Translations under genes and position numbers: made by a program
Notes under the pieces: model-generated
The model's database searches: none
Told to the model about the DNA's origin: nothing
What the model saw: the letters and a program-made list of their open reading frames with translations, nothing else
NCBI GenBank assembly: GCA_045106335.1
Contig: JBGCEM010000057.1
Coordinates: forward strand, 20,798-84,797
Direction of reading: 5' to 3'
Origin: Aliishimia sp045106335
GTDB taxonomy: Bacteria > Pseudomonadota > Alphaproteobacteria > Rhodobacterales > Rhodobacteraceae
Length of the DNA: 64,000 nt
In this document: one piece after another, positions 26,177-35,183 of the stretch
How positions within the stretch are numbered: position 1 is the first letter of the stretch
Layout of the letters: each line of letters begins with the position of its first letter

Positions 26177-27727
26177 ATGACCATTCAAAGCCCCACCCGT
26201 TCCGGAGGTCGCGCCGCCCGCCGTGCGGCCCGCGCCGCTGCCTTGCCCGATCACATGCGCCCCATACGCCCCGGTATGTCCGGTGGCAGTTTTGCGCCCT
26301 TGTCGCAGATCGATATCGCCAAAATCCACCAAACGGCGCTGGATGCGCTGGAACAAATAGGACTGGCCGACGCGCCGCCCAGTGGCATCGAACACCTGAC
26401 CCGCGCCGGCGCCAGTCTGGGCGACGATGGCCGCATCCGATTTCCGCGCGCCTTGGTCGAGGACAGTCTGGCCAAAGCCAACCGAGACGTCACACTGTGC
26501 GGGCGCGACCCCGCCCATGATCTGGATCTGTCCGGCACGCGGGTGCATTACGGCACTGCGGGGGCCGCTGTGCATCTGGTGGATGTCGATGGGCGCGACT
26601 ATCGTGACAGCACCGTCCAAGACTTGCATGACGCCGCAAAGATCGCGCAAAATCTTGACAATATACACTTTTTACAACGCCCCATGGTCTGCCGCGACAT
26701 CCCCGACAACCGCGAAATGGACCTGAACAGCATCTTTGCCTGCTGCAGCGGGACCACCAAACATATCGGCGTGTCTTTTAGCGAACCCGGTTTTGTCGCC
26801 CCCGCGATTGAAATGTTGCACATGATTGCAGGCAGCGAGGCCGCTTGGCGGGATCGTCCTTTCGTGTCCAACACCAACTGTTTCGTTGTCCCGCCGATGA
26901 AATTCGCTACAGAATCTTGCGAGGTGATGGAGCGTTGCATCGAAGCGGGCATGCCGGTCTTGTTGTTATCCGCCGGCATGGCTGGGGCCACGGCGCCTTC
27001 GACCATCGCGGGCGCCGTCGTACAGGCCGTGGCCGAATGCTTGGCAGGGTTGGTCTATGTCAATGCGATCCAGCCGGGGCATCCAGCAGTATTTGGCACC
27101 TGGCCCTTTGCGTTGGATCTGCGAACGGGGGCGATGACAGTGGGATCCGGGGAACAGGCGCTGTTGTCGGGGGCCTGCGCGCAGATGCACCAGTTTTACG
27201 GCCTGCCCGGCGGTGCTGTGGGCGGGGCCTCTGATTCCAAACTGCCCGATATGCAAGCAGGATGGGAGCAGATGTGTTCCAACGTTCTGGCCGGATTGTC
27301 AGGGCTGAATATGGTCTATGAGGCTGCCGGGATGCATGCGTCTTTGCTGGGATTTTGTCACGAAAGCCTGATCCTGGGGAATGATGTCATCGGCCAAGCG
27401 CTGCGCTGTGTGCGCGGGATTGAAGTCACCGAAGATACCTTGGCTTTAGATCAAATCCGCCAGGTCTGTATGGGCGGTCCCGGACACTACCTTGGGACCG
27501 ACGAAACCCTGGCGCGGATGCAAACAGATTTCGTCTATCCCGTACTGGGCGATCGCACCAGCCCTAAGGAATGGGCTGAACGGGACAAACCTGATCTGGT
27601 TCAAAAGGCCACCGCGCGCAAATTAGACATCCTGTCTCGGCCCTCAAGTGCAGCTTTTGACCCCGCGTTAGATACGGCACTGCGTGAAGCGTTCAACATC
27701 CACCTGGCGCCGTTTCAGCAAATCTGA
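26177..27727 (+). CDS. MttB-family (trimethylamine:corrinoid methyltransferase-like) protein, non-pyrrolysine
   Basis: A 516-residue TIM-barrel protein of the MttB superfamily. Recognisable blocks are GGSFAPLSQIDIAKIHQTAL near the N-terminus, FLQRPMVCRDIPDNREMDLN, GTTKHIGVSF and GAVGGASDSKLPDMQAGWEQ. Archaeal MttB has an in-frame amber codon for pyrrolysine; this gene is read through without one, so it belongs to the non-Pyl branch. Characterised non-Pyl members demethylate glycine betaine or other quaternary amines onto a corrinoid protein. No corrinoid protein or methyltransferase II gene lies next to it. Roseobacters use methylated amines widely, but the substrate here is unknown. The N-terminus has an Arg/Ala-rich stretch. 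Confidence 0.85.
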   Translation: MTIQSPTRSGGRAARRAARAAALPDHMRPIRPGMSGGSFAPLSQIDIAKIHQTALDALEQIGLADAPPSGIEHLTRAGASLGDDGRIRFPRALVEDSLAKANRDVTLCGRDPAHDLDLSGTRVHYGTAGAAVHLVDVDGRDYRDSTVQDLHDAAKIAQNLDNIHFLQRPMVCRDIPDNREMDLNSIFACCSGTTKHIGVSFSEPGFVAPAIEMLHMIAGSEAAWRDRPFVSNTNCFVVPPMKFATESCEVMERCIEAGMPVLLLSAGMAGATAPSTIAGAVVQAVAECLAGLVYVNAIQPGHPAVFGTWPFALDLRTGAMTVGSGEQALLSGACAQMHQFYGLPGGAVGGASDSKLPDMQAGWEQMCSNVLAGLSGLNMVYEAAGMHASLLGFCHESLILGNDVIGQALRCVRGIEVTEDTLALDQIRQVCMGGPGHYLGTDETLARMQTDFVYPVLGDRTSPKEWAERDKPDLVQKATARKLDILSRPSSAAFDPALDTALREAFNIHLAPFQQI

Positions 27728-28220
27728 ACCACACCATACGCGATCCGGCCCCTGGGGGGGAACCGAACCGCGTAGGCCCATATCCAGCACGCTGGGTGAC
27801 AATGGGAACGCAAAAACCCGTGTCTGAGGGTCCTGGATTTGGATCATAGCCCCACCCAAGCCGCGCGATGCGGACCCCGGCGGACCGATGTGAGGCCGGT
27901 TAGGACAGCCTAAGCGCTACTGTCGCGAAACGCGTACAGGGCACCAGAACGCCCAACGCAAAACGCAAAAACGCGCCAAACTTTGCCGAATGGAACGAAG
28001 GATCGGCAAAGCTTTGCCCAAATCCGGCCACTTTCTAGGATAGGTTGTTCCGCCCTATCCAAGACTTACACGGCCCTGACGTAAAACACCAAAATCCGAT
28101 TTGATTGTGTCGACGTCTGACACAATTGTCACACTTCCGCCTTAATTGAGACCTAATCTGAAGGCGGCAGAGTGTGAAAACACACCTGTCCAATACGCCA
28201 AAACGGCGAGGCAGGCAGAG
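27728..28220. other. 493-bp gap without a convincing gene; several hairpins and dyads
   Basis: No ORF here has a good start and recognisable product. Three exact inverted repeats stand out: CTTTGCCGA/TCGGCAAAG (27981-28011), GGATAGG/CCTATCC (28038-28060) and TTGTGTC/GACACAA (28105-28125). The first two could be RNA hairpins at the 3' side of the MttB gene, though neither is followed by a T-run. The last is spaced like a regulator site ahead of the GNAT gene. Confidence 0.5.
28105..28125. promoter_or_regulatory. Dyad TTGTGTC-N7-GACACAA, candidate operator for the GNAT operon
   Basis: Perfect 7-bp arms with a 7-bp spacer, 96 bp before the GNAT start codon. The right arm runs into CACAATTGTCACA, a second overlapping dyad. 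The protein that would bind is unknown. Confidence 0.3.
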
Positions 28221-28682
28221 ATGACAAAAACAGGCACAGCAGTGGTGCGCCCGCTAAGGGCGGATGATCGCGCCCAATGGGACGCGCTTTGGACAGATTA
28301 TCTGACATTTTACGAAGCAGCGCTGGATCGCACTGTCTATGACAGGACCTTCGCGCGCGTGTTGGGGAACGATCCGAACCAGTTTTCGTGCTTGGTTGCG
28401 GAAAATGACACCGGTTTGGTGGGTCTGACACATTATCTTTTCCACGCCCATGCCTGGAAAATTGAGCGTGTCTGTTATTTGCAAGACCTCTTTGTGTCAC
28501 CGACCACGCGCGGTACAGGCGCAGGGCGGGCCTTGATTGAGGCAGTTTACGGCGAGGCCGATAGGCAAGGCGCGCCAAGTGTGTATTGGATGACGCAAGA
28601 CACGAATGCCACCGCCCGCCAGCTGTATGACCGGGTCGGCACGCTGACCCCATTTGTGAAATACGCAAGGCCAAGCGCATGA
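28221..28682 (+). CDS. GNAT family N-acetyltransferase
   Basis: A 153-residue acetyltransferase. The acetyl-CoA-binding motif A is YLQDLFVSPTTRGTGAGRALI, with the Q/RxxGxG/A signature as RGTGAGRA. The C-terminal NATARQLYDRVG is the usual motif B region. It transfers acetyl from acetyl-CoA to an amine; the substrate cannot be inferred. The frame is open 25 codons further upstream, but the ATG at 28221 begins just before the fold and follows AGGCAGGCAG. Its TGA overlaps the ATG of the next gene as ATGA. Confidence 0.88.
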   Translation: MTKTGTAVVRPLRADDRAQWDALWTDYLTFYEAALDRTVYDRTFARVLGNDPNQFSCLVAENDTGLVGLTHYLFHAHAWKIERVCYLQDLFVSPTTRGTGAGRALIEAVYGEADRQGAPSVYWMTQDTNATARQLYDRVGTLTPFVKYARPSA

Positions 28683-30064
28683 TCCGCCAGGCAGCCCTGG
28701 CCGCGATCTTGACGCTGGCCGGATGTGTCCCCATCGCACCCAACAGCGCCGGGTTTGAAACCGCCACCCGCGCCTTTACCGCCCCCGTCAATCTGTCAAG
28801 CCTGCCTGCGATGAAGACATTTGCGACAAGACCAAGCGCCACGCCCCACGTGTCCAACGCCGATTTGGCGGTGGATTTCATAGATCTAAGCTTTCAGCTG
28901 GAAAGTGGGCGCGCATTGCCGGTTCTCACACGGTTTGAGACGCCCATCACAGTGCGCATCGCGGGGCGAGCACCAGCCCTGTTGCGCGCAGATCTGACCA
29001 AACTGCTGTACCGTTTGCGCAATGAAGCCGGCATCAGCATCAATCCAACGCAGAATCCAAACGCCAACATCACCATTCATGCCGTAAGCCGCGCCGAAAT
29101 CCAAAACGCGCTGCCCCATGCCGCCTGCTTCGTGGTGCCCAATGTGGACTCGCTAAAGGATTATACACGTGCACGCCGCGCCCCGCGCATCAACTGGTCG
29201 CAGCTGAGCAAGCGCAAAAAACTGGCGATCTTCTTGCCCAATGATTCCAGTCCGCAAGAGACCCGCGATTGTTTACACGAAGAGCTGGCGCAAGCGTTAG
29301 GACCATTAAACGACCTCTATCGGTTGCCCAACAGCGTGTTTAATGACGATGATGTGCACACAGTTTTGACCGCCTATGACATGCTGGTTTTGCGGGCTTA
29401 CTACCACCCGAACCTACGCTCGGGCATGACAAAATCACAGGTGCGCGCTGCCCTGCCCGCCATTCTAAGCGAGATCAATCCGCACGGAAACGCAGTTGCG
29501 CCGCAAAACCTGTCGGCCACGCCGCGCGCTTGGGTTGAGGCGGTGCAAACGGCGCTGGGGACTGGCAGTCGCCCCCAGCAACGCCAACGCGCGGTTCATC
29601 AATTGCTGCAAATTTCTGAACGGATGCAGTGGCAAGATCACCGTCGTGGGTTCGCCCATTATGCCGCAGGACGTTTGGCGCAAGCCCATGATCCAAGATT
29701 GGCGCAAGCGCATTTCCATCAGGCCAATGCCGTCTATGCAAGCGCGCCGCAAACAGCGCTGCACCGCGCCTATGTCGCCACGCAACTCGCCGCGCATAAA
29801 CTGGCCGAGGGTCAAGCGGATGCTGCGATGTCTCTGATCAATCCGCATCTGGATACCGCCGCGCAGGCCGAAAACGCGGCCCTGCTGTCGACCTTACTGT
29901 TGCTCAAAGCCGAAGCGCTTGAGCTAAGCGGCCAACACACCCAAGCGCGCAGCGTCAGACTGGACAGTTTGGGATGGGCACGATACGGGTTTGGCCCGGA
30001 CTGGGCGGTGCGCGCAAAACAGCGCGAAGTCACGTCCCTAAATCCAAACAAGGGGCGGATCTAG
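28679..30064 (+). CDS. DUF2927 lipoprotein
   Basis: A 461-residue probable lipoprotein: a short hydrophobic signal ends in the lipobox LAGC with Cys16. The middle (about residues 60-260) matches the DUF2927 pattern, including CLHEELAQALGPLNDLYRLP and SVFNDDDVHTVLTAYDMLVLRAYY. The HEE in this stretch is suggestive of a metallopeptidase-like fold but lacks a full HExxH. The C-terminal third is alanine-rich and helical, TPR-like by eye. Function is unknown. It overlaps the GNAT gene by four bases, and 21 bases separate it from a small membrane protein and then a VWA protein. Confidence 0.75.
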   Translation: MIRQAALAAILTLAGCVPIAPNSAGFETATRAFTAPVNLSSLPAMKTFATRPSATPHVSNADLAVDFIDLSFQLESGRALPVLTRFETPITVRIAGRAPALLRADLTKLLYRLRNEAGISINPTQNPNANITIHAVSRAEIQNALPHAACFVVPNVDSLKDYTRARRAPRINWSQLSKRKKLAIFLPNDSSPQETRDCLHEELAQALGPLNDLYRLPNSVFNDDDVHTVLTAYDMLVLRAYYHPNLRSGMTKSQVRAALPAILSEINPHGNAVAPQNLSATPRAWVEAVQTALGTGSRPQQRQRAVHQLLQISERMQWQDHRRGFAHYAAGRLAQAHDPRLAQAHFHQANAVYASAPQTALHRAYVATQLAAHKLAEGQADAAMSLINPHLDTAAQAENAALLSTLLLLKAEALELSGQHTQARSVRLDSLGWARYGFGPDWAVRAKQREVTSLNPNKGRI

Positions 30065-30085
30065 CCCCGGGTCTAAGGGGGCTTT

Positions 30086-30247
30086 ATGCTGGCAATCGGA
30101 TTGGGTGTGGGGGCCGCAGTTGGGGCCTGGAGCGCGCGCAAACGCAAGGGCGATCTTGCGGATATGCTGCAATATGCAGTGGGCTATGGCATCGCGTTTG
30201 GCTTGGTCTTTTTCATCATTGGCCTCATCATTGCGCGCATGGGCTAA
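30086..30247 (+). CDS. 53-residue membrane protein, unknown function
   Basis: A short ORF with a good ribosome-binding site (AAGGGGGCTTT before ATG). The N-terminus MLAIGLGVGAAVGAW is small and glycine-rich, then a basic patch SARKRKGDLAD, then a strong hydrophobic helix (YGIAFGLVFFIIGLIIARMG). Topology is thus one clear and one possible membrane segment. It sits three bases before the VWA gene, so the two are almost certainly co-translated. I do not recognise a family. Confidence 0.65.
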   Translation: MLAIGLGVGAAVGAWSARKRKGDLADMLQYAVGYGIAFGLVFFIIGLIIARMG

Positions 30248-30250
30248 CAC

Positions 30251-31438
30251 ATGTTTCTGCCCTTCTTTGATCACCTGCGCAAATCCGGCATTCCGGTGTC
30301 TTTGCGCGAATTTCTCAGCTTTCTTGAGGGCTTGAAGCGCGGTCTGGCCACGTATGATGTAGAAAGTTTCTACTATCTGGCGCGCGTGTCGATGGTCAAA
30401 GACGAACGCAATCTGGATAAGTTTGATCAGGCCTTCGCAGCGGCGTTCAAGGGGGTCGAAGCGATCAGCCTGGATCAGGTGTTAGAGGCCGTTGATATCC
30501 CCTCGGATTGGCTAACAAAGATGGCCGAAAAGCATCTGAGCGAGGCCGAGCGGGCCGAAATCGAAGCCCTGGGCGGCTTTGATAAACTGATGGAAACATT
30601 GAAAGAACGCCTAAAAGAACAGGAAGGCCGCCATCAGGGGGGCAATAAGTGGATTGGCACGGCCGGGACCTCGCCCTTTGGGGCGTATGGCTATAATCCT
30701 GAGGGCGTGCGCATCGGGCAAAACGAAAGCCGCCACCAACGCGCAACCAAGGTCTGGGACAAGCGTGATTTCAAGAACCTGGATGACAGTGTTGAGCTGG
30801 GCACGCGCAATATCAAAGTTGCGATGAAGCGTCTGCGTCGCTGGGCGCGCGATGGTGCGGCGGATGAGCTGGATCTGGATGGGACCATTCGCGCCACGGC
30901 CGAAAACGGCTATCTGGATGTCAAAACCCGCCCCGAGCGGCGCAATGCGGTCAAAGTTCTGCTGTTTTTGGACATCGGTGGGTCGATGGATCCGCATGTG
31001 AAAGTGGTCGAGGAATTGTTTTCCGCCGCGCGCAGTGAGTTCAAGCATATGGAGCATTTCTACTTCCACAATTGCCTTTATGAAGGTGTGTGGAAAGACA
31101 ACCGCCGCCGCTGGGACGCACAAACCCCAACTCATGAGGTGTTGCGCACTTATGGGCCTGATTACAAATGTATTTTTGTTGGTGATGCGTCCATGTCGCC
31201 CTATGAAATTGCCTATCCCGGTGGCGCAAATGAGCATTGGAACCAAGAGGCCGGCGCGACCTGGCTGGGCCGTGCGCGCGATCATTGGGCCAGCCATCTT
31301 TGGATCAATCCGGTGCCGGAAAACTACTGGGGCTACACCCAATCTATCGCGATGATTCAAGAGATTTTCGGGGCCGATCGCATGGTGCCGATGACGCTGG
31401 AAGGGCTTGGGCGCGGGATGCGTGAACTGAGCCGCTAA
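30251..31438 (+). CDS. CoxE-like VWA-domain protein
   Basis: A 395-residue protein. The N-terminal helical region (FLPFFDHLRKSGIPVSLREF) is typical of CoxE/YeiN-like VWA proteins that pair with MoxR AAA ATPases. A linker rich in Gly/Asn (FGAYGYNPEGVRIGQ) precedes the VWA domain near residue 235. The MIDAS motif reads DIGGSM instead of the usual DxSxS, so metal binding may be altered. In characterised systems such pairs insert metal cofactors or remodel complexes. No MoxR gene is adjacent; the neighbours are a 53 aa membrane protein and a DUF2927 lipoprotein. Confidence 0.85.
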   Translation: MFLPFFDHLRKSGIPVSLREFLSFLEGLKRGLATYDVESFYYLARVSMVKDERNLDKFDQAFAAAFKGVEAISLDQVLEAVDIPSDWLTKMAEKHLSEAERAEIEALGGFDKLMETLKERLKEQEGRHQGGNKWIGTAGTSPFGAYGYNPEGVRIGQNESRHQRATKVWDKRDFKNLDDSVELGTRNIKVAMKRLRRWARDGAADELDLDGTIRATAENGYLDVKTRPERRNAVKVLLFLDIGGSMDPHVKVVEELFSAARSEFKHMEHFYFHNCLYEGVWKDNRRRWDAQTPTHEVLRTYGPDYKCIFVGDASMSPYEIAYPGGANEHWNQEAGATWLGRARDHWASHLWINPVPENYWGYTQSIAMIQEIFGADRMVPMTLEGLGRGMRELSR

Positions 31439-31478
31439 AGCACTGGTCAAACGCGCGGTGACGCCTTAGCGTTAGATC

Positions 31479-32642
31479 ATGCCACATGCGCCCGAATTCT
31501 CGATTGATCCCGCCGCCTTTGCCGCCGATCCTTATCCGATCTTAACGCGGATGCGCGACGAAGCACCTATTGCCTTTGTGCCCGAATTGGGCGCGACCCT
31601 GTTCACGCGACGCGATGATATCTTTCGCGAAGAAAAGCGGATTGATGTGTTTTCATCCAGTCAGCCCAATGGGTTACTGGAACAGATCATGGGTGCCAAT
31701 ATGATGCGTAAGGACGGCGATGCGCATATGTCTGAACGCAAAGCGCTGTTTCCGGCGCTCAGTCCGCGTACCGTGCGAACCACTTTGGCGGCGGCGTTTG
31801 AGCAGTTGGTGAGCGCCCATTTGGACCGCTTGGCCCCTTTGGGTCAGTGCGATTTGGTCACAGATTTCGCCATGCCTGTGGCCGCGGATGCGCTGCGGAC
31901 GATGACCGGGTTGATGAATATGCCCACCGCACGGATGGATTATTGCAGCCAAGCAATGTTGGATGGTTGCGCAAATTACGTGGGCGATGCAGAGGTCGCG
32001 CGCAAAGCGTTTGAGGCCTCGGCTTCGATTGATGTGTTGATTGATGACCGGCTTAAACATCTGCGCAGCCATCCCGATCTGTCGATTATTTCCGTTTTGG
32101 ATCAGGCCGGTGTGTCGCGCGATGCGATTGCAGGCACGATCAAAGTGATCATTGGTGGTGGTCAGAACGAACCCCGGGACGCTATTGCGGGAACGGCTTA
32201 TGCGCTGCTCACCCATCCCGACCAACACGCGCAGATCCTGGACGGCACAGCCAGCTATGCCGAGGCTTTCACGGAATATATCCGCTGGATCACCCCCATC
32301 GGCATGACACCGCGCCGGGTGGCTCAGGCAAATACGATTGACGGCATCCCATTTGAGCCCGACCAGACCGTATTTTTCATGTTTTCCTCGGCTTGCCGGG
32401 ACGAAGCATATTTCCCAGATGGTGCGCAGTTCAACATCGCGCGCGATCAGGCCGGGGCGATCCCCTTTGGCGCGGGTCCACATTTTTGTGCGGGGGCTGC
32501 GGCCTCGCGCTGTTTGATTGCCGAATATGCGCTGCCGCTTTTGTTCAATCGTTTCAAGGAATTGAAAATTTGTGGGGATGTTCCGTTCAAAGGCTGGGCA
32601 TTTCGCGGCCCACTTACTTTGCCCGTGCGCTGGAAAACCTGA
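31479..32642 (+). CDS. Cytochrome P450
   Basis: A 387-residue bacterial P450. The heme-binding loop is FGAGPHFCAG with Cys337 as the thiolate ligand. The K-helix ExxR is in TEYIRW. The I-helix reads IIGGGQNEPRDAIAG, with Gly-Gly-Gln-Asn-Glu-Pro where many P450s have A/G-G-x-D/E-T, so the usual oxygen-activating Thr is replaced. It is soluble, without an N-terminal anchor, and needs a ferredoxin and reductase; none is adjacent. The substrate is unknown. A peptidase gene follows 23 bases downstream. Confidence 0.93.
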   Translation: MPHAPEFSIDPAAFAADPYPILTRMRDEAPIAFVPELGATLFTRRDDIFREEKRIDVFSSSQPNGLLEQIMGANMMRKDGDAHMSERKALFPALSPRTVRTTLAAAFEQLVSAHLDRLAPLGQCDLVTDFAMPVAADALRTMTGLMNMPTARMDYCSQAMLDGCANYVGDAEVARKAFEASASIDVLIDDRLKHLRSHPDLSIISVLDQAGVSRDAIAGTIKVIIGGGQNEPRDAIAGTAYALLTHPDQHAQILDGTASYAEAFTEYIRWITPIGMTPRRVAQANTIDGIPFEPDQTVFFMFSSACRDEAYFPDGAQFNIARDQAGAIPFGAGPHFCAGAAASRCLIAEYALPLLFNRFKELKICGDVPFKGWAFRGPLTLPVRWKT

Positions 32643-32665
32643 CGCCCGCCCCCATATAAAATGAC

Positions 32666-33364
32666 ATGATCAAAACTGTCCCGATACTTCTGGCGCTGCT
32701 CTATGGCGTGGTAATGTACCGCTTTTCGGCTTGGCGCACCGCGCGCACGCTGGATGCGCAATCGACCGAGTTGGCTGATCCTGTGCTGAAGCGCCTGACC
32801 GACCAGATGGCGGCGGCGTTGGAATTGGATCGCATCAAAGTGCATATCTATGAAATCGACCCGGTAAACGGATTGGCCGCCCCTGATGGGCGCATTTTCA
32901 TCACGCGCGGGTTTTATAATAAATATCGTGCGGGTGAGGTGACTGCCGAAGAAATCGCAAGTGTTATCGCACACGAGTTGGGTCATGTCGCCTTGGGCCA
33001 TTCGCGCCGGCGCATGATTGATTTTTCCGGCCAAAACGCCCTGCGCACAGCCTTGGGCATGGTTTTGGGTCGGGTCTTGCCGTTTGGTGGCATGTGGGTG
33101 GCCAATATGTTGGCGACTTTGCTGGCGGCTCGGTTGTCGCGCGGCGATGAATACGAGGCCGACGCCTATGCTGCCGCCCTGTTGGCGAAAGCTGGGATCG
33201 GAGTTCGCCCGCAGATTTCACTGTTGTCCAAACTTGAAGCGCTGACGAAAACCAACATGGGCACAGCACCCGCCTGGTTGTTGAGCCATCCAAAAACCGA
33301 AGAGCGCGTAGCGGCGTTGGAAAAGCTGGAAGCGCGCTGGCAAGTTGGCGCGCCGGTCAGCTAG
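32666..33364 (+). CDS. M48 family zinc metalloprotease
   Basis: A 232-residue protease with an N-terminal hydrophobic helix (IKTVPILLALLYGVVMY) as membrane anchor. The catalytic site is HELGH (103-107), with the third ligand Glu in RGDEYEADAYA. Conserved NGLAAPDGRIFITRGF precedes it. It is shorter than HtpX and closer to small membrane-anchored or periplasmic M48 proteins with a quality-control role (inference). Its TAG stop shares the palindrome CTAG with the stop of the convergent PIN gene. Confidence 0.9.
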   Translation: MIKTVPILLALLYGVVMYRFSAWRTARTLDAQSTELADPVLKRLTDQMAAALELDRIKVHIYEIDPVNGLAAPDGRIFITRGFYNKYRAGEVTAEEIASVIAHELGHVALGHSRRRMIDFSGQNALRTALGMVLGRVLPFGGMWVANMLATLLAARLSRGDEYEADAYAAALLAKAGIGVRPQISLLSKLEALTKTNMGTAPAWLLSHPKTEERVAALEKLEARWQVGAPVS

Positions 33365-33912
33365 GTTTCGATATCACTCAGGGCTTTGGCCACACGCGGT
33401 AAGCGCGCTTTTTTCAGCAGGGCGCGCATCTCCCAAGGTCGATCAGACAGCTCTTGCGCCTTGGCCAAAACCGCGCGCGCAGCTGTTTCAATCGCCCCTG
33501 GTTCGGCTAACCACAGCTGATACAGAAACGCGTCCGGATCGGTGCGGGTAACACCTTCTTCTGCCAAAATAGAACGCGGAAAATCCTTGCGATTCAACGT
33601 GATGATCCCATCCGCGGAAGAGGAAATCGCGCTGGCCAACACATGGATATCATTGGGATCCGGCAGCCAAAGCCGCTGTTCCAACCCCTTCGCTTCGGGC
33701 ACGATCGCTGTGGGAAACGCGATCTGATCCAACGCGATATCCGAGCGCGCTTGCATTTCTTGCCCTGCACCATGCCGTGCCGCCGCGCGCGCCCATTCTT
33801 CCAAAATTCGCGCCGACCAAAGCGGCGTATAGAGCCCTACCCGCGCCGCACCCAACAGCATTTCGCGCATCACCGTGGGATATAAAACGCAGGCATCCAG
33901 AACCTGTTTCAC
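33361..33912 (-). CDS. PIN-domain protein
   Basis: A 183-residue protein starting VKQVLDACVLYP, where the first acidic residue of the PIN active site follows strand 1. A later LPDPNDIHVLASAISS supplies the second acidic pair. PIN domains are Mg-dependent RNases, often VapC toxins. I chose a GTG start (33910-33912) because it makes a four-base GTGA overlap with the rlmI stop and begins exactly at strand 1; upstream ATGs would run deep into rlmI. No antitoxin gene is next to it, and it is longer than typical VapC, so a toxin role is not assumed. Confidence 0.75.
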   Translation of the reverse strand: MKQVLDACVLYPTVMREMLLGAARVGLYTPLWSARILEEWARAAARHGAGQEMQARSDIALDQIAFPTAIVPEAKGLEQRLWLPDPNDIHVLASAISSSADGIITLNRKDFPRSILAEEGVTRTDPDAFLYQLWLAEPGAIETAARAVLAKAQELSDRPWEMRALLKKARLPRVAKALSDIET

Positions 33913-35132
33913 AACGCGAAAAACAGCGTTTTCAGGTATCCGCTTTCGCCCAAAGCCGGAAGTTGCGGATGGTCGGCCCCGGCAAATCCGGTATGGATCA
34001 GACGCGGCGTGCGCTCGGCCCGACCCATCCCACGCACGCACGCGCCGCGGAACTTGTCCAGCGTGGCCGCGTGCGAACACGAACACAGCCCTAAAACTCC
34101 GCCCGGGCTGACCAGATTGGCCGACAACCGCGCGATTTTTTCATAGGCGCGCAAGCCACCCTCAAGTGCCGTTTTCGAGGGCGCAAAGGCGGGCGGATCG
34201 CAGATCACAATATCAAAGGTTTCGCCATCAGCGGCCAAGGCGTTCAAGACATCAAAGGCATCGCCTTTGCGCGTGGCAAAGCGCTCGGAAAATCCACTGG
34301 TCTTGGCCCCCGCTTGCGCCAGTTCCAGCGCAGGCGCGGACCCATCCACCGCCAAAACCGACTGCGCACCCGCCGCCAACGCCGCCAAACCAAACCCACC
34401 CACGTGGCTGAACAGATCAAGCACCCGCGCATCGCGCGCGATGGATGCGGCAAAGGCGTGGTTCGGGCGCTGGTCATAAAATAGACCCGTTTTTTGCCCG
34501 GACATCAGATCGGCTTTGTAAGTCGCACCGTTCATCTGCACGTCCACCGGCGCATCCGGGGCGCTTCCCATCAACACACCCGACACATCATCCAGGCCTT
34601 CCAGACTGCGCGTGCGCCCGCCTGCGTTTTTCAAGATCGTGCGCACGCCTGTGACCTCGGCCAGCGCCGCGACCATCCCATCCAAGGCCTGTTCGGACCA
34701 AGCCGCATTGGGTTGCACCACCGCTGTGTCGCCAAAGCGGTCGATGATCACACCGGGCAACCCGTCGGCTTCCGCATGGATCAACCGATAAAACGGCGCG
34801 TCAAACAGGCGGGTCCGTAGGGATAGCGCTTTGGCAAATTTGTCCACAAACCAGGCGTGATCGATCTGCGCGGTCGGATCGCGGTCCAGAAATCGCGCAA
34901 TGATTTTGGACCCCGTATTGACCGACACCAACCCCAAGGCGTTGCGTTCATTGTCCTCAAGCACCGCCAAAGCGCCGGGCGTCAAATTGCGCGTGCGCCG
35001 GTCGGTAACCAGATCGCTGTCGTAAACCCACGGGAAACCATGGCGCAATTTGCGCGCATCAGCTTTGGGTTTCAAACGGACGGTGGGGCGGGACTCAGAG
35101 AGCTGGGGGGCGGTGGGGGAAACATCTGTCAT
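33909..35132 (-). CDS. rlmI: RlmI-like class I SAM-dependent rRNA methyltransferase
   Basis: A 407-residue protein with an N-terminal PUA domain (RLKPKADARKLRHGFPWVYDSD), a central EEHEE-type domain (RLIHAEADGLPGVIIDRFGD) and a C-terminal Rossmann methyltransferase. The SAM motif is VLDLFSHVGGFGLAALA; the catalytic-loop motif is ICDPPAFAPSK; SCSHAA follows. E. coli RlmI methylates C1962 of 23S rRNA. It follows a 91 aa gene and glnE on the minus strand, and its stop overlaps the PIN gene. The family is firm; the exact nucleotide is inferred from RlmI. Confidence 0.9.
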   Translation of the reverse strand: MTDVSPTAPQLSESRPTVRLKPKADARKLRHGFPWVYDSDLVTDRRTRNLTPGALAVLEDNERNALGLVSVNTGSKIIARFLDRDPTAQIDHAWFVDKFAKALSLRTRLFDAPFYRLIHAEADGLPGVIIDRFGDTAVVQPNAAWSEQALDGMVAALAEVTGVRTILKNAGGRTRSLEGLDDVSGVLMGSAPDAPVDVQMNGATYKADLMSGQKTGLFYDQRPNHAFAASIARDARVLDLFSHVGGFGLAALAAGAQSVLAVDGSAPALELAQAGAKTSGFSERFATRKGDAFDVLNALAADGETFDIVICDPPAFAPSKTALEGGLRAYEKIARLSANLVSPGGVLGLCSCSHAATLDKFRGACVRGMGRAERTPRLIHTGFAGADHPQLPALGESGYLKTLFFAL

Positions 35133-35183
35133 GTGAATGCTGTAGAGTGTTCTGCCAATTAGGAAAAGGTCCGATCCGTTTCC

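Noticed and set aside
33912..34086. Longer ATG start for the PIN gene
   Set aside because: It would run 58 codons into rlmI and adds Arg-rich sequence with no PIN similarity; the GTG with a GTGA overlap is better.
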